A stretch of 51,493 nt of DNA from positions 1-51,493 of the forward strand of contig JAZOCE010000010.1 of NCBI GenBank assembly GCA_045596365.1. The letters run 5' to 3'. A program made the translations under genes and the position numbers. The notes beneath the pieces are model-generated. The model was not told where the DNA came from and did not search any database. It saw only the letters and a list, made by a program, of their open reading frames with translations. The DNA comes from RGIG4079 sp045596365. Its GTDB lineage: Bacteria > Bacteroidota > Bacteroidia > Bacteroidales > Muribaculaceae. Positions 26,018-34,875 of the stretch are shown piece after piece. How positions within the stretch are numbered: position 1 is the stretch's first letter; the number at the start of each line of letters is the position of its first letter.

Positions 26018-26737
26018 CTATTCCTCACTATCCAAAGGAAAAACTTTTATCCCTATTGAACGGTTTTTAATTAATGGAGAGCCTTTGTAATATACTTTCC
26101 CTGATGCCCCATAGATTGTCAACTCTTTAGATGCCGAACAGCCCACATAGCCTGTTCCTATCTGAACACACTTGACGATTTCAGCATCCAAGCCATCAGC
26201 TTGTATAGAGCCCACTCCCTTGTTATTCAATTTAGCTGTACTACATTTCCCATTAATAACAAGCACACCATTACCGGTAAAAATCGAGCCCTCTACTGCA
26301 TTTGTATCAATATCTCTCACAACCAATCGACCATTTCCTTCTAATTGTGCTTTAAAATTAGGCCCTGGGGATACCGATAAAATTCTAACTGTTGAGTCTC
26401 CTCTATTAGTAACCTTTGTGAGAAATTTTGAATAAATTGTTACTTTGGGGAGGTTTTTAAATTCAACAGATGCTTCTGTTTCAGCCAACTTAACCTCCAA
26501 TTTTTGCTTTCCATTATTAGAAAACATTATAACCGATGCGATATCAGATGATGCATGAAATACGACTTTACCGGCTGAGTCAGGATTTGATTTATAATCA
26601 ACGTTTATCCCATTAATAACCATTAATTCAGTAAAATCTTTTACATCCAATTCATATCGCGACATTGACTGTGCACTACCGACAACAATACTCAATAGTG
26701 CAAATATCAATAAATGTAACCGCCTATATATTTTCAT
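26018..26737 (-). CDS. GIN-domain (DUF2807) exported protein, third paralogue
   Basis: 239 residues with a signal peptide ending near VVGSAQS. The body is the right-handed beta-helix-like pattern of GIN/DUF2807 domains, with short repeats of the form L.GNGRLVV, FTGNGVLVI. The ATG at 26737 overlaps the preceding stop by one base (TGATG), so translation is coupled; an upstream TTG is rejected. The C-terminal ~25 residues (SIGIKVFPLDSEE) lack the repeats. GIN domains are common in Bacteroidetes periplasm or surface and have no assigned function. Confidence 0.8.
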   Translation of the reverse strand: MKIYRRLHLLIFALLSIVVGSAQSMSRYELDVKDFTELMVINGINVDYKSNPDSAGKVVFHASSDIASVIMFSNNGKQKLEVKLAETEASVEFKNLPKVTIYSKFLTKVTNRGDSTVRILSVSPGPNFKAQLEGNGRLVVRDIDTNAVEGSIFTGNGVLVINGKCSTAKLNNKGVGSIQADGLDAEIVKCVQIGTGYVGCSASKELTIYGASGKVYYKGSPLIKNRSIGIKVFPLDSEE

Positions 26738-27339
26738 CAATAATTATAATTTTCTGATTGGACATTCCCACTACCATTCTTAATCACATTCAATGATTGC
26801 GGATTTTCTTTCATAACCACTTTACCGGCTCCGTTAATAACAGCATCAACATTCTTGATATCTACATTTCTTATATATAGACCTCCATTATTGTTTATGA
26901 TAAACTTGGCATTATCAGTTTCCACATTACCTAATTTTACATCGCCACTACCATTCACAATAATTTTAAACTCTGTGGGGTTGCTCACTATTTTTTTGGA
27001 CACTAATCGCGCATCACCATTATGAACAACTGCTTTTAGAGGATTGCCATAAAAAACCACTATGCGACTCATTATCCCCTCAGATGCTCCGTCAACATAC
27101 AACACACTTTCTTTATTATGGCAACGAACTTTTTTATCAACATTCTTATCATAGTGATACACTATATATCCTGCCCACTTGGGATTATATCTCATTTCTA
27201 CCGTTACATCGCCCGAAACATTAATTTCGTCAAACTCATTTGCCGCTTTGAGGACCATGCGATTAATAGACGTTTCTCCTGCATACACTGTAGCGAAACA
27301 CGCTATCAGCAAAACAAATAAAACTGAAATCTTTTTCAT
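26737..27339 (-). CDS. GIN-domain (DUF2807) exported protein, second paralogue
   Basis: 200 residues, signal peptide (about 1-20, ending VYA). Shares the layout of its neighbours: N-terminal strands with EINVSGDVTVEMRYNP, then repeats ending in G-D/G-G turns (NGSGDVKLGNV, NNNGGLYIRNV, NGAGKVVMKE, NGSGNVQSENY). It starts 6 bp after the first paralogue and its stop overlaps the third paralogue. Function unknown. Confidence 0.8.
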   Translation of the reverse strand: MKKISVLFVLLIACFATVYAGETSINRMVLKAANEFDEINVSGDVTVEMRYNPKWAGYIVYHYDKNVDKKVRCHNKESVLYVDGASEGIMSRIVVFYGNPLKAVVHNGDARLVSKKIVSNPTEFKIIVNGSGDVKLGNVETDNAKFIINNNGGLYIRNVDIKNVDAVINGAGKVVMKENPQSLNVIKNGSGNVQSENYNY

Positions 27340-27345
27340 GATATA

Positions 27346-28119
27346 TTATCTTATTATTATATTTTCCTTTCTTCCTGATGAAATCAGATTTGTAACTCTG
27401 CTATTACAATAAATTCGACCTGAGCCATAAATACCGGCTGTCATCTTGGCACAATCAAGAGTTGATGCATCGATATTTCCGGAGCCTTTTATCGCAAACG
27501 ACGCTTCATTGGAACGACCATTTATGATAAAATCACCCGGACCTTTTACTGTTGCACTCGTTTTTGCGACATTAGCATGTGCTATTTCGATTGCACCGGA
27601 GCCTGAAATTGTACATGTTATATTTTTTGCGGTTGTATTTCCCGATATTGACAAATTTCCCGAGCCAGCAACAGAACAACTTAAATGGTGGGCATTTATT
27701 GAACTCACCTTTAAATTTCCCGACCCTGTCAGCAAAACTGCAACAGTCTCATCTATAGGAGGATTTACAACAACTACCCTCCCTGAGCCTGTATATGATA
27801 TCGTTGATAAAGTTCCTGAGTAATATACTATAATCTTTGATAAATTTCTTAAAAGATCAAGCGTTCCTGTTCTATCCAATGAGATATTCAATCGATCTCC
27901 CTCGTTATAACATTTTATCTTGTTAAAAATCTGAGGCGTTGCACTAAACACTATCATTCCAGCAGAGTCAAGCGATTGACGACACTCAACATTAACACTA
28001 CCCGAAATATATAGGTCGGAGAATGTGCGCGATTTTAAAATGTGCTGAGACATTTGTGCTCTTAAAGAAAATGCACACAACAAACAAGTTAGTATTAATA
28101 TTCCTATATTCAATCTCAT
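27346..28119 (-). CDS. GIN-domain (DUF2807) exported protein, first paralogue
   Basis: 257 residues with a signal peptide (about 1-22, ending LRAQ). This copy has the most regular repeat: TGSGNLKVS, AGSGNLSISG, SGSGAIEIAH, KGPGDFIING, KGSGNIDAST, YGSGRIYC, each about 20 residues apart, giving a beta-helix of GSG turns. It begins 2 bp after the dus stop. Function unknown; the shared opening (DLYISGSVNVE..., DSAG.IVF) shows the three are tandem duplicates. Confidence 0.85.
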   Translation of the reverse strand: MRLNIGILILTCLLCAFSLRAQMSQHILKSRTFSDLYISGSVNVECRQSLDSAGMIVFSATPQIFNKIKCYNEGDRLNISLDRTGTLDLLRNLSKIIVYYSGTLSTISYTGSGRVVVVNPPIDETVAVLLTGSGNLKVSSINAHHLSCSVAGSGNLSISGNTTAKNITCTISGSGAIEIAHANVAKTSATVKGPGDFIINGRSNEASFAIKGSGNIDASTLDCAKMTAGIYGSGRIYCNSRVTNLISSGRKENIIIR

Positions 28120-28121
28120 AT

Positions 28122-29129
28122 CTACTCTTCTGACGACGCCTTTACATTAGGCAATATTTCATTCTCTATGCGATATAGTATTGCATCCAACTCCTCATAA
28201 TTCTCTGCTCTCAACATCGCAATGCGGGTATCTCTAAAATGTGGTATCCCCTTGAATAATGGTGATGCTGCCAAGTGGCGACGAATGTGCAAAATGCCTC
28301 GATATTCATCTATGCGAGAAATGCTCTCTGTTATTTGTCGGCGAAGGATTTTGAACTTTTCCGTAATAGGAAGTTCCGCTCCTCGCTTTCCTGTTTCAAG
28401 CATCTGCTTCATGTCATGAAATATCCAAGGAGCACCTATTGATGCACGTCCCACCATCACACCATCAACGCCATATAGAGCAAATGCATCTCTCAACTTT
28501 TCAGGCGTGGTAATATCGCCATTACCAATCAAGGGCAATGTAAAACGTGGATTTTCTTTTATTTTGGCAATCATAGCCCAATCGGCTTCACCGGTGTACA
28601 TCTGCGAGCGTGTGCGACCATGCACCGTCAACGCCTTTATCCCGCAATCTTGCAACTGCTCGGCAAGTTCAACTATAATTTTGCTCTGATGATCCCATCC
28701 AAGACGTGTTTTAACCGTAATAGGAATTTTCACCGCATTAACTACAGCTTTTGTTATTTCCAACATTTTAGGGATATCACGCAACATTCCGGCACCGGCT
28801 CCTTTTCCTGCTACCTTTTTCACAGGACAGCCAAAATTTATGTCCAAAATATCGGGCGAAGCAGCCTCAACAATGCGAGCAGCCTCAACCATAGGTTCCA
28901 CCTCACGACCATATATCTGAATTGCCGTAGGTCGCTCGTTAGGGTCTATATGCAACTTGCGAGTAGTAGCACTGATGTTGCGTATCAAAGCATCGGCCGA
29001 CACAAACTCGGTATATACCATATCGGCACCTTGCTCCTTACATATCAATCGGAAAGAATGATCTGTAACATCTTCCATCGGTGCAAGCATTACCGGACGT
29101 TCCCCTAAATCTATATCGCCAATCTTCAT
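28122..29129 (-). CDS. dusB: tRNA-dihydrouridine synthase
   Basis: 335 residues. FMN-dependent reduction of uridine to dihydrouridine in tRNA D-loops. LAPMEDVTDHSFR at the N terminus, catalytic Cys in NFGCPVKKVAGKGAGAG, KTRLGWD and the TVHGRTRSQMYTG segment are all family signatures, followed by the C-terminal helical domain (about 245-330). The length fits DusB. The assignment to DusB rather than another Dus is by general resemblance. It lies 57 bp after the M16 peptidase and may have its own promoter. Confidence 0.92.
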   Translation of the reverse strand: MKIGDIDLGERPVMLAPMEDVTDHSFRLICKEQGADMVYTEFVSADALIRNISATTRKLHIDPNERPTAIQIYGREVEPMVEAARIVEAASPDILDINFGCPVKKVAGKGAGAGMLRDIPKMLEITKAVVNAVKIPITVKTRLGWDHQSKIIVELAEQLQDCGIKALTVHGRTRSQMYTGEADWAMIAKIKENPRFTLPLIGNGDITTPEKLRDAFALYGVDGVMVGRASIGAPWIFHDMKQMLETGKRGAELPITEKFKILRRQITESISRIDEYRGILHIRRHLAASPLFKGIPHFRDTRIAMLRAENYEELDAILYRIENEILPNVKASSEE

Positions 29130-29148
29130 ATTCTATATTTTGTATCTG

Positions 29149-29156
29149 CGAAGATA
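29149..29156 (-). promoter_or_regulatory. Possible internal promoter before dus
   Basis: TATCTTCG followed by CAG, one base off TAnnTTTG, 20 bp before the dus ATG, in the largest gap (57 bp) of the ten-gene run. Confidence 0.35.
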
Positions 29157-29186
29157 ACAATTTTCATTCTAAATTTCTACAATTAT

Positions 29187-30416
29187 CTACTCCATTGTGA
29201 GTATTGAGCATTTATCGGCACTCATCATCTCGGCAACCTTGCGTACATCATCGGGTGTAATTGCTAAAATCTGATTTTTTATATCTTCAGGCGACTTTAT
29301 GTCTCCAAAATACATCATCGATCGTCCTAATGATAATGCGACCTGCTCTCTATTATCTGAAGCGACTGCAAGTTGTCCTAAATACTGCTTCTTTGTTGCC
29401 TCTATTGCTCTCACCGACAAACTTCCATCTATCATTCTGTCAAGTGTTTGTCTCACAATGTTGCGACACCGTGTCAAATCATCAGGATCACACCCAAAAT
29501 ATATCATCATTGCCCCGGCATCAGTAAACATTGCTGTTGAAGCCTCAACATTATACACCAGTCCTCGACGTTCTCTCAGTGCGACATTCAGCAATGAATT
29601 CATTCCGGGACCACCAAGCATATTGGCAAACAGCGCTATCGGATATCGCATTTCGGAATATAATCCCGGAATATGCGCACCTATTATAGTATGAGATTGA
29701 TGGCTCCCTATTTTCTTTATTTCATCAAATTGAGGCTGAACAATAGGCATTACCCTTTGACGAAACACGCCTTTTGGCACAAGAGCGCTAAAATTATTCT
29801 CTGCCAATGAAAAAATCTTATCAGGTTTTGTCTTTCCCATATAAAACAAAACCATATTTTCGGCAGTATAGTAATCTTTTAAATATTGAAGACACACATC
29901 TTGCGTAAAACCGGATATTGCATCAACAGTTCCAAGAATATTATGACCGAGAGAAGACTCGGCAAATATCAAATCCTCAAAATCATCGTAAACAGCCTCT
30001 GAAGGAGAGTCAAGATAAGAATTTATCTCATCAGCGACAACTTCACGTTCCTTATTTAATTCATTTGTAGGGAATTGCGAAGATATCACCAAATCTGAAA
30101 TCAATTCTATTGCTCGGCGCACATTACCATAAGGAAAAACAGAATATAAAATAGTCTCCTCTTTTGTCGTATAAGCATTTAGTTCTCCGCCGATAGCCTC
30201 CATGCGATTTATTATGTGCCACGACTTGCGATGCTTTGTTCCTTTAAATATTGTATGTTCGACAAAATGGGCAAGTCCATACTGATTGACAGCCTCATCT
30301 CGACTCCCAACATTGATTGCCACACCACAATACTCAACATGCGATTTACTCAGTTGATGCACAATGCGCAACCCCGAAGGTAATGTGTGATATGTAATAT
30401 TTTTCAGACTGTTCAT
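29187..30416 (-). CDS. M16-family zinc peptidase (insulinase/processing-peptidase type)
   Basis: 409 residues, single-chain half-size M16B-type enzyme. The inverted zinc motif HFVEH is at residues 50-54 (H50, H54 ligands; E53 base) and the third ligand E130 lies in REVVADE, 76 residues after H54, as the family requires. A second inactive-like domain spans about 210-400. Start: the ATG at 30416, one base after the ispG stop; an earlier ATG at 30428 inside ispG is possible. Substrate unknown. Co-transcribed with ispG. Confidence 0.92.
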   Translation of the reverse strand: MNSLKNITYHTLPSGLRIVHQLSKSHVEYCGVAINVGSRDEAVNQYGLAHFVEHTIFKGTKHRKSWHIINRMEAIGGELNAYTTKEETILYSVFPYGNVRRAIELISDLVISSQFPTNELNKEREVVADEINSYLDSPSEAVYDDFEDLIFAESSLGHNILGTVDAISGFTQDVCLQYLKDYYTAENMVLFYMGKTKPDKIFSLAENNFSALVPKGVFRQRVMPIVQPQFDEIKKIGSHQSHTIIGAHIPGLYSEMRYPIALFANMLGGPGMNSLLNVALRERRGLVYNVEASTAMFTDAGAMMIYFGCDPDDLTRCRNIVRQTLDRMIDGSLSVRAIEATKKQYLGQLAVASDNREQVALSLGRSMMYFGDIKSPEDIKNQILAITPDDVRKVAEMMSADKCSILTME

Positions 30417-30417
30417 C

Positions 30418-32136
30418 TTATTTGGCATCAACCCAATCTCCAGATTCTTTTATCAATGCAATCAATCGGGGGATGGCCTCTTCTGTAGGAATATTCTTCT
30501 CTACGCAAGTTTTATTTTTATAAAGACTTACCTTTCCGGCTGACGCACCCACATATCCATAATCGGCATCGGCCATCTCACCGGGACCATTTACAATGCA
30601 GCCCATTACGCCTATCTTTAACCCTTTTAAGTGGGCTGTTGCCTCTTTCACCGATTTTAAAGTTGTCTGTAAGTCAAATAATGTGCGACCACAACTTGGG
30701 CATGATATATATTCGGTACGCGTAATTCTCAAACGAGATGCCTGTAAAATACCAAATGAGATTCTTGATATTTCAGAAACATCTAATTTGTCAGCTCTAA
30801 TCCAAATACCATCAGCAAATCCATTCAATAGCATTGTGCCTAAATCAGCTGCTGCCATCAAAGCTACTGCTTCATATTCAGCATCGCCATAATCAGTTCT
30901 TAGGATTACAGGATTATTAAATCCTTGACGCATTGCCTCATGCAACCATGCCTGCATTTCACCTGTTGAGTTTGCATGATTACTATATAGAACTATTACT
31001 GATTTTTCTGACACATTCTTTTTGGCATCTGCTACACTTGATGCTGCGTCTAATTCAACAAGGTCAAATGTTGCATTTTGCAAAGCGCCATCATTATAGA
31101 AATAATCAGGAGTTAAATCCTTAGCAACATTTTCATTAGTCCCGTCAACAATTACAACAGGGACATTTTCTCCACCTATATTATATATGCCATCAGTCTT
31201 ACGACGCACAGGCGCCTCATAGTTATATCCTGGAGCAAATTCACCTTTTATTGATTTGTGCCCGGTGCGCTTTGAGATATAATTAACCAATGTTTCGGCA
31301 ACAGGTATTTCCAATTCAGGATCTTCGCTAAGCGACACTCTTATTGTATCACCAATACCTTCACTCAATAATGCGCCTATCCCTACGGCTGATTTTATGC
31401 GTCCATCTTCTCCATCACCGGCCTCTGTTACACCAAGATGCAATGGAAAATCCATATTTTCAGCCGCCATTGCTTTTACCAATCGACGCACAGTCTCAAC
31501 CATTATAACTGTGTTTGAGGCTTTTATCGAGATTACAACATCCATGAAATTTCGCGCCATACACACTCGCAAAAATTCCATTGCCGACTCTACCATTCCG
31601 GCAGGGGTATCGCCATAACGGCTCATGATGCGGTCAGATAATGAGCCATGATTAACGCCTATGCGTATTGCGGTTTTATGCTCGCGACACAATTCCAAGA
31701 AAGGGATTAACGCTGTTTCGATTTTCTTAATCTCTGATTGATACTCCTCATCGGTATAGGTCAATTGCTTGAATGTGCGACCCGGATCAACAAAGTTGCC
31801 GGGATTGATGCGTACTTTTTGCACTACAGTTGCCGCTGCCGTTGCCGCTTTAGGGTTAAAGTGAATATCAGCCACCAAAGGGATGTTTACCCCTTGTCGG
31901 CGCAATTCTTCACCTATACGCCCTATATTTTCAGCTTCACGCACCCCCTGAGCAGTCAATCTCACATAAGATGCCCCAGCCTCTGCAATACATTTGCACT
32001 GCTCCACCGACGCTTCTGTATCCATTGTTGAGGTCGATGTCATGGATTGCAATCTGATAGGATAATCACTTCCTAAAGGGATACCACCCACATTTACACT
32101 ATGGGCAGGGCGACGACGATAGTCAAAAACGCTCAT
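30418..32136 (-). CDS. ispG: 4-hydroxy-3-methylbut-2-enyl diphosphate synthase, long form
   Basis: Seventh step of the MEP isoprenoid pathway; a 4Fe-4S enzyme. 572 residues, much longer than the ~370 of the E. coli enzyme, because it carries the extra middle domain (about residues 290-480) known from Bacteroidetes, Chlorobi and plants. The TIM-barrel part is N-terminal (QSMTSTSTMDTEASVEQ, VADIHFNPKAA). The C-terminal cluster domain holds CPSCGRTLFDLQ and GCIVNGPGEMADADYGYVG, with the three iron-sulfur cysteines. It begins 6 bp after purE. Confidence 0.95.
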   Translation of the reverse strand: MSVFDYRRRPAHSVNVGGIPLGSDYPIRLQSMTSTSTMDTEASVEQCKCIAEAGASYVRLTAQGVREAENIGRIGEELRRQGVNIPLVADIHFNPKAATAAATVVQKVRINPGNFVDPGRTFKQLTYTDEEYQSEIKKIETALIPFLELCREHKTAIRIGVNHGSLSDRIMSRYGDTPAGMVESAMEFLRVCMARNFMDVVISIKASNTVIMVETVRRLVKAMAAENMDFPLHLGVTEAGDGEDGRIKSAVGIGALLSEGIGDTIRVSLSEDPELEIPVAETLVNYISKRTGHKSIKGEFAPGYNYEAPVRRKTDGIYNIGGENVPVVIVDGTNENVAKDLTPDYFYNDGALQNATFDLVELDAASSVADAKKNVSEKSVIVLYSNHANSTGEMQAWLHEAMRQGFNNPVILRTDYGDAEYEAVALMAAADLGTMLLNGFADGIWIRADKLDVSEISRISFGILQASRLRITRTEYISCPSCGRTLFDLQTTLKSVKEATAHLKGLKIGVMGCIVNGPGEMADADYGYVGASAGKVSLYKNKTCVEKNIPTEEAIPRLIALIKESGDWVDAK

Positions 32137-32142
32137 ATATGA

Positions 32143-32649
32143 CTAATTGGTTTTAAACTTATATTTAACTTCTTTGAGGTCGGCATTTGCTTTCACTATT
32201 TTTTCCGATAGTTTAGCACGATACTCATCAAATCGAACAGCAAGAGCTTCATCACTTAGAGCAAGCATTTGCGTTGCCATTACAGCTGCATTCAATCCTG
32301 CATTAATACCCACTGTTGCAACTGAAATTCCGGGAGGCATTTGTACGATTGACAACAAAGCATCTTGTCCGTCAAGAGTAGAATTAATGGGTATCCCGAT
32401 AACAGGTAGCGGAGTCATTGCAGCAATCACGCCGGGGAGAGCTGCAGCCATCCCAGCCGCAGCAATTATCACCTTTATTCCACGAGCTTTTGCTCCACGA
32501 GCAAATTCTTCAACTTCGGCAGGTGTGCGATGAGCCGATAACGCATTCATTTCAAAAGGCACTTCCATTTGGTCAAGAAATGAAGCTGCTTTTTCAAGGA
32601 TGGGAAGATCTGATGTACTTCCCATTATTATACTCACTTTTGGTGTCAT
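32143..32649 (-). CDS. purE: N5-carboxyaminoimidazole ribonucleotide mutase
   Basis: 168 residues, class I PurE of purine biosynthesis. IIMGSTSDLPIL at the N terminus, SAHRTPAEV, AAGMAAALPGV and the GIPI/GQDALLSIVQMPPG segment are the conserved active-site parts. No purK neighbour is in the window. Part of the rpoN-led run. Confidence 0.96.
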   Translation of the reverse strand: MTPKVSIIMGSTSDLPILEKAASFLDQMEVPFEMNALSAHRTPAEVEEFARGAKARGIKVIIAAAGMAAALPGVIAAMTPLPVIGIPINSTLDGQDALLSIVQMPPGISVATVGINAGLNAAVMATQMLALSDEALAVRFDEYRAKLSEKIVKANADLKEVKYKFKTN

Positions 32650-32672
32650 ATATTATTTATTTTAATTAATTT

Positions 32673-33293
32673 TCAGACTAATGCCGATAGCAAATATACG
32701 CATAAAAATCCATTTACGCCACCAGCTATCACCTGCCACAAAGTGTGACGTTTAAGAATTAATCTCGATGTGCCCACAATACCCCATGCCAAGACTCCAC
32801 ACACGATGATAGGCATCATGTTGCTCACATTCATCTCATCTATCGCAATACGCAACGACAATGCCACAATTCCTGCCATTGACGCGCTGTGAATACTTAT
32901 CTTCCACCACACATTAATTATGCATGATATCAAGGCTGCCAAAGCCGCGCCCATGAGAAACATCACAATCCATATAGGCGCTTGAGCTTGATATAGATAA
33001 AACGAACAGCCTAAATAACAAAACAAGACAATTATGTAAGGGAACATTCGTTCTCGGCGATTTGATAGAGAAAATCCCGATACATGTCCTATCTTTATTA
33101 ATGAAATTATAGCTAATAAAGGCAACAAATAAGTAAATATTGCAGTTACAACAATCACTATAAATCGCGATTGCAATGGCACATAACACAAATTCGTGGT
33201 CCACAATGCCAATATCATCCCATATGTTGGAACCAATAATGGTGTAAACAAAGCAGAAACGAAACGCGCTATCTTTTCCAACATATACATCAT
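32673..33293 (-). CDS. PAP2-like multi-span membrane protein, degenerate active site
   Basis: 206 residues, about six membrane helices. The second half resembles the PAP2 phosphatase fold: KISIHSASMAG stands where PSGH is expected and SRLILKRHTLWQ where SRx5Hx3D is expected. The His of the last motif is kept, but its Asp is replaced by Gln and no KX6RP motif is seen. It may be a non-catalytic relative or act on an unusual substrate. The start overlaps the rpoN stop by 4 bp (ATGA), so it is translationally coupled to sigma-54. Confidence 0.7.
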   Translation of the reverse strand: MMYMLEKIARFVSALFTPLLVPTYGMILALWTTNLCYVPLQSRFIVIVVTAIFTYLLPLLAIISLIKIGHVSGFSLSNRRERMFPYIIVLFCYLGCSFYLYQAQAPIWIVMFLMGAALAALISCIINVWWKISIHSASMAGIVALSLRIAIDEMNVSNMMPIIVCGVLAWGIVGTSRLILKRHTLWQVIAGGVNGFLCVYLLSALV

Positions 33294-34732
33294 AATTCTT
33301 TCCTTAATCGTGCAACAGGCAACCCCATTCGCTCACGATATTTGGCGACTGTGCGACGAGCAATATCATATCCTCTGTTTACCAACTCAGCGGTTATCGC
33401 CTCGTCGCTCAACGGCTTTTTCTTATTCTCTCCGGCAATAATCGCTTTCAACACCGCCTGTATCTCATGGAATGATGTATCATCGTCATCTTTTGGACGT
33501 TCATTAAAGAAGAATTTTAATGGATACACCCCACGAGCTGTAGCAACATATTTCCCTGCTGTGGCACGAGAAATAACCGACAAGTCATATCCTGTTTGAG
33601 CCGCAATATCCTTTAATATCATAGGGCGTATGAGACTATCATCCTCAGTCAAGAAAAATTCACGCTGTATCTTTACTATCGCCGACATCACTCTATATAG
33701 TGTTTCTTGACGCATCTTTAAAACCTGGATAAAACTCTTTGCCTCATCACGTTTCTGCTTGACAAACACCATTGCCTCACGTTCCCAACGATTTTCCGGC
33801 ATGGGGCCATCATTGTTCTCACCTGAGAATGTTGCTTCTATCTGTAATTCGGGAATATTATTGAGCAAAGTCAACGTTATAACATCATCTTCGACCTCTA
33901 CGTTGAAATCAGGAATAATGTGTCGCGAACGGTCATCGGCATCATTTCCTGTGATTACACTACCCGGCTTAGGATTTAATGTGCGTATAATTGCCATTGC
34001 ATCCTTCAATTCATCTTGGGAAATATTCAACAAGCCTCTCAATTTATCATAGTGCATCTTTGAGAATAGGTCGAAATAATTTGCGACGATTTCCTTTGCC
34101 ACATCTGCCGACTTTGACTTATCTTTTCGTTTTAGTTGCAATAACAAACAATCTCTTAAATCAATAGCCGCAATACCTGCCGGCTCAAGCGAACGCACCA
34201 CGTCAAACACCTCTTTCACCTCACGCATCTCAACATCGAGACCCACATTAAATGTCAAGTCATCACACATTGCCATAACATCACGCGTGAGATAGCCATT
34301 ATCATCAAGATTTCCTATGATATAATCGGCTATCAACAGTTGCTTCTCGGTCAAATCAAACTCTGCAAGTTGAGAGGTCAACGTGTCAATTATCGTATTC
34401 CCCGATGCCACCATAACAGGTTCATAATAAGTATCATTTACACTATGGTTGCGAGCCTCAAGGCGATAAGATGGAATATCATCTTCGCTGCGATAGTCAG
34501 CAAGTTGCATATCCTCGGCACTTTCGTTATACGAAGCCTCATCACCTTCTTGCGACATCATACTATCATCGCTATCCTTAACTTCAAGAGCCGGGTTTTC
34601 ATCTACGGCACGACGCACCTCGTCTTCCACCTCAGGACCTGTCATTTCCAACATTCTGACAAATTGCACCTGCATCGGCGTGAGACGTTGCTGTAGTTTC
34701 TGTTCTTGAGATAACGATAAAGACTCTTCCAT
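33290..34732 (-). CDS. rpoN: RNA polymerase sigma-54 factor
   Basis: 480 residues from the ATG at 34732 (MEESLSLSQEQKLQQRLTP); the in-frame TTG at 34756 is rejected because the glutamine-rich region I starts right after this ATG. Region I (about 5-50) binds activators, the acidic region II (about 50-110) follows, then the core-binding domain (about 110-300), and the C-terminal RpoN box ARRTVAKYRERMGLP, which contacts the -24 element. No enhancer-binding activator is in the window. It leads the ten-gene minus-strand run. Confidence 0.95.
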   Translation of the reverse strand: MEESLSLSQEQKLQQRLTPMQVQFVRMLEMTGPEVEDEVRRAVDENPALEVKDSDDSMMSQEGDEASYNESAEDMQLADYRSEDDIPSYRLEARNHSVNDTYYEPVMVASGNTIIDTLTSQLAEFDLTEKQLLIADYIIGNLDDNGYLTRDVMAMCDDLTFNVGLDVEMREVKEVFDVVRSLEPAGIAAIDLRDCLLLQLKRKDKSKSADVAKEIVANYFDLFSKMHYDKLRGLLNISQDELKDAMAIIRTLNPKPGSVITGNDADDRSRHIIPDFNVEVEDDVITLTLLNNIPELQIEATFSGENNDGPMPENRWEREAMVFVKQKRDEAKSFIQVLKMRQETLYRVMSAIVKIQREFFLTEDDSLIRPMILKDIAAQTGYDLSVISRATAGKYVATARGVYPLKFFFNERPKDDDDTSFHEIQAVLKAIIAGENKKKPLSDEAITAELVNRGYDIARRTVAKYRERMGLPVARLRKEL

Positions 34733-34813
34733 CACGGTTTTTCTATATTGATACAAATTTAGCTACAAATTTTGACACTCTCTTCATTATTAACAAATAT
34801 CTGCACTATTTGA

Positions 34814-34849
34814 TAAAAAAGCGACCCTCAATTCTACATTGAGAGCCGC
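34814..34849 (-). terminator. Terminator of the DUF4465 gene
   Basis: Arms 34849-34838 and 34832-34821 (12 bp, one mismatch, one G-T) followed on the minus strand by six T. It separates the riboswitch unit from rpoN. Confidence 0.75.
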
Positions 34850-34875
34850 CCAAACTATAATTTTACCCTATACTA

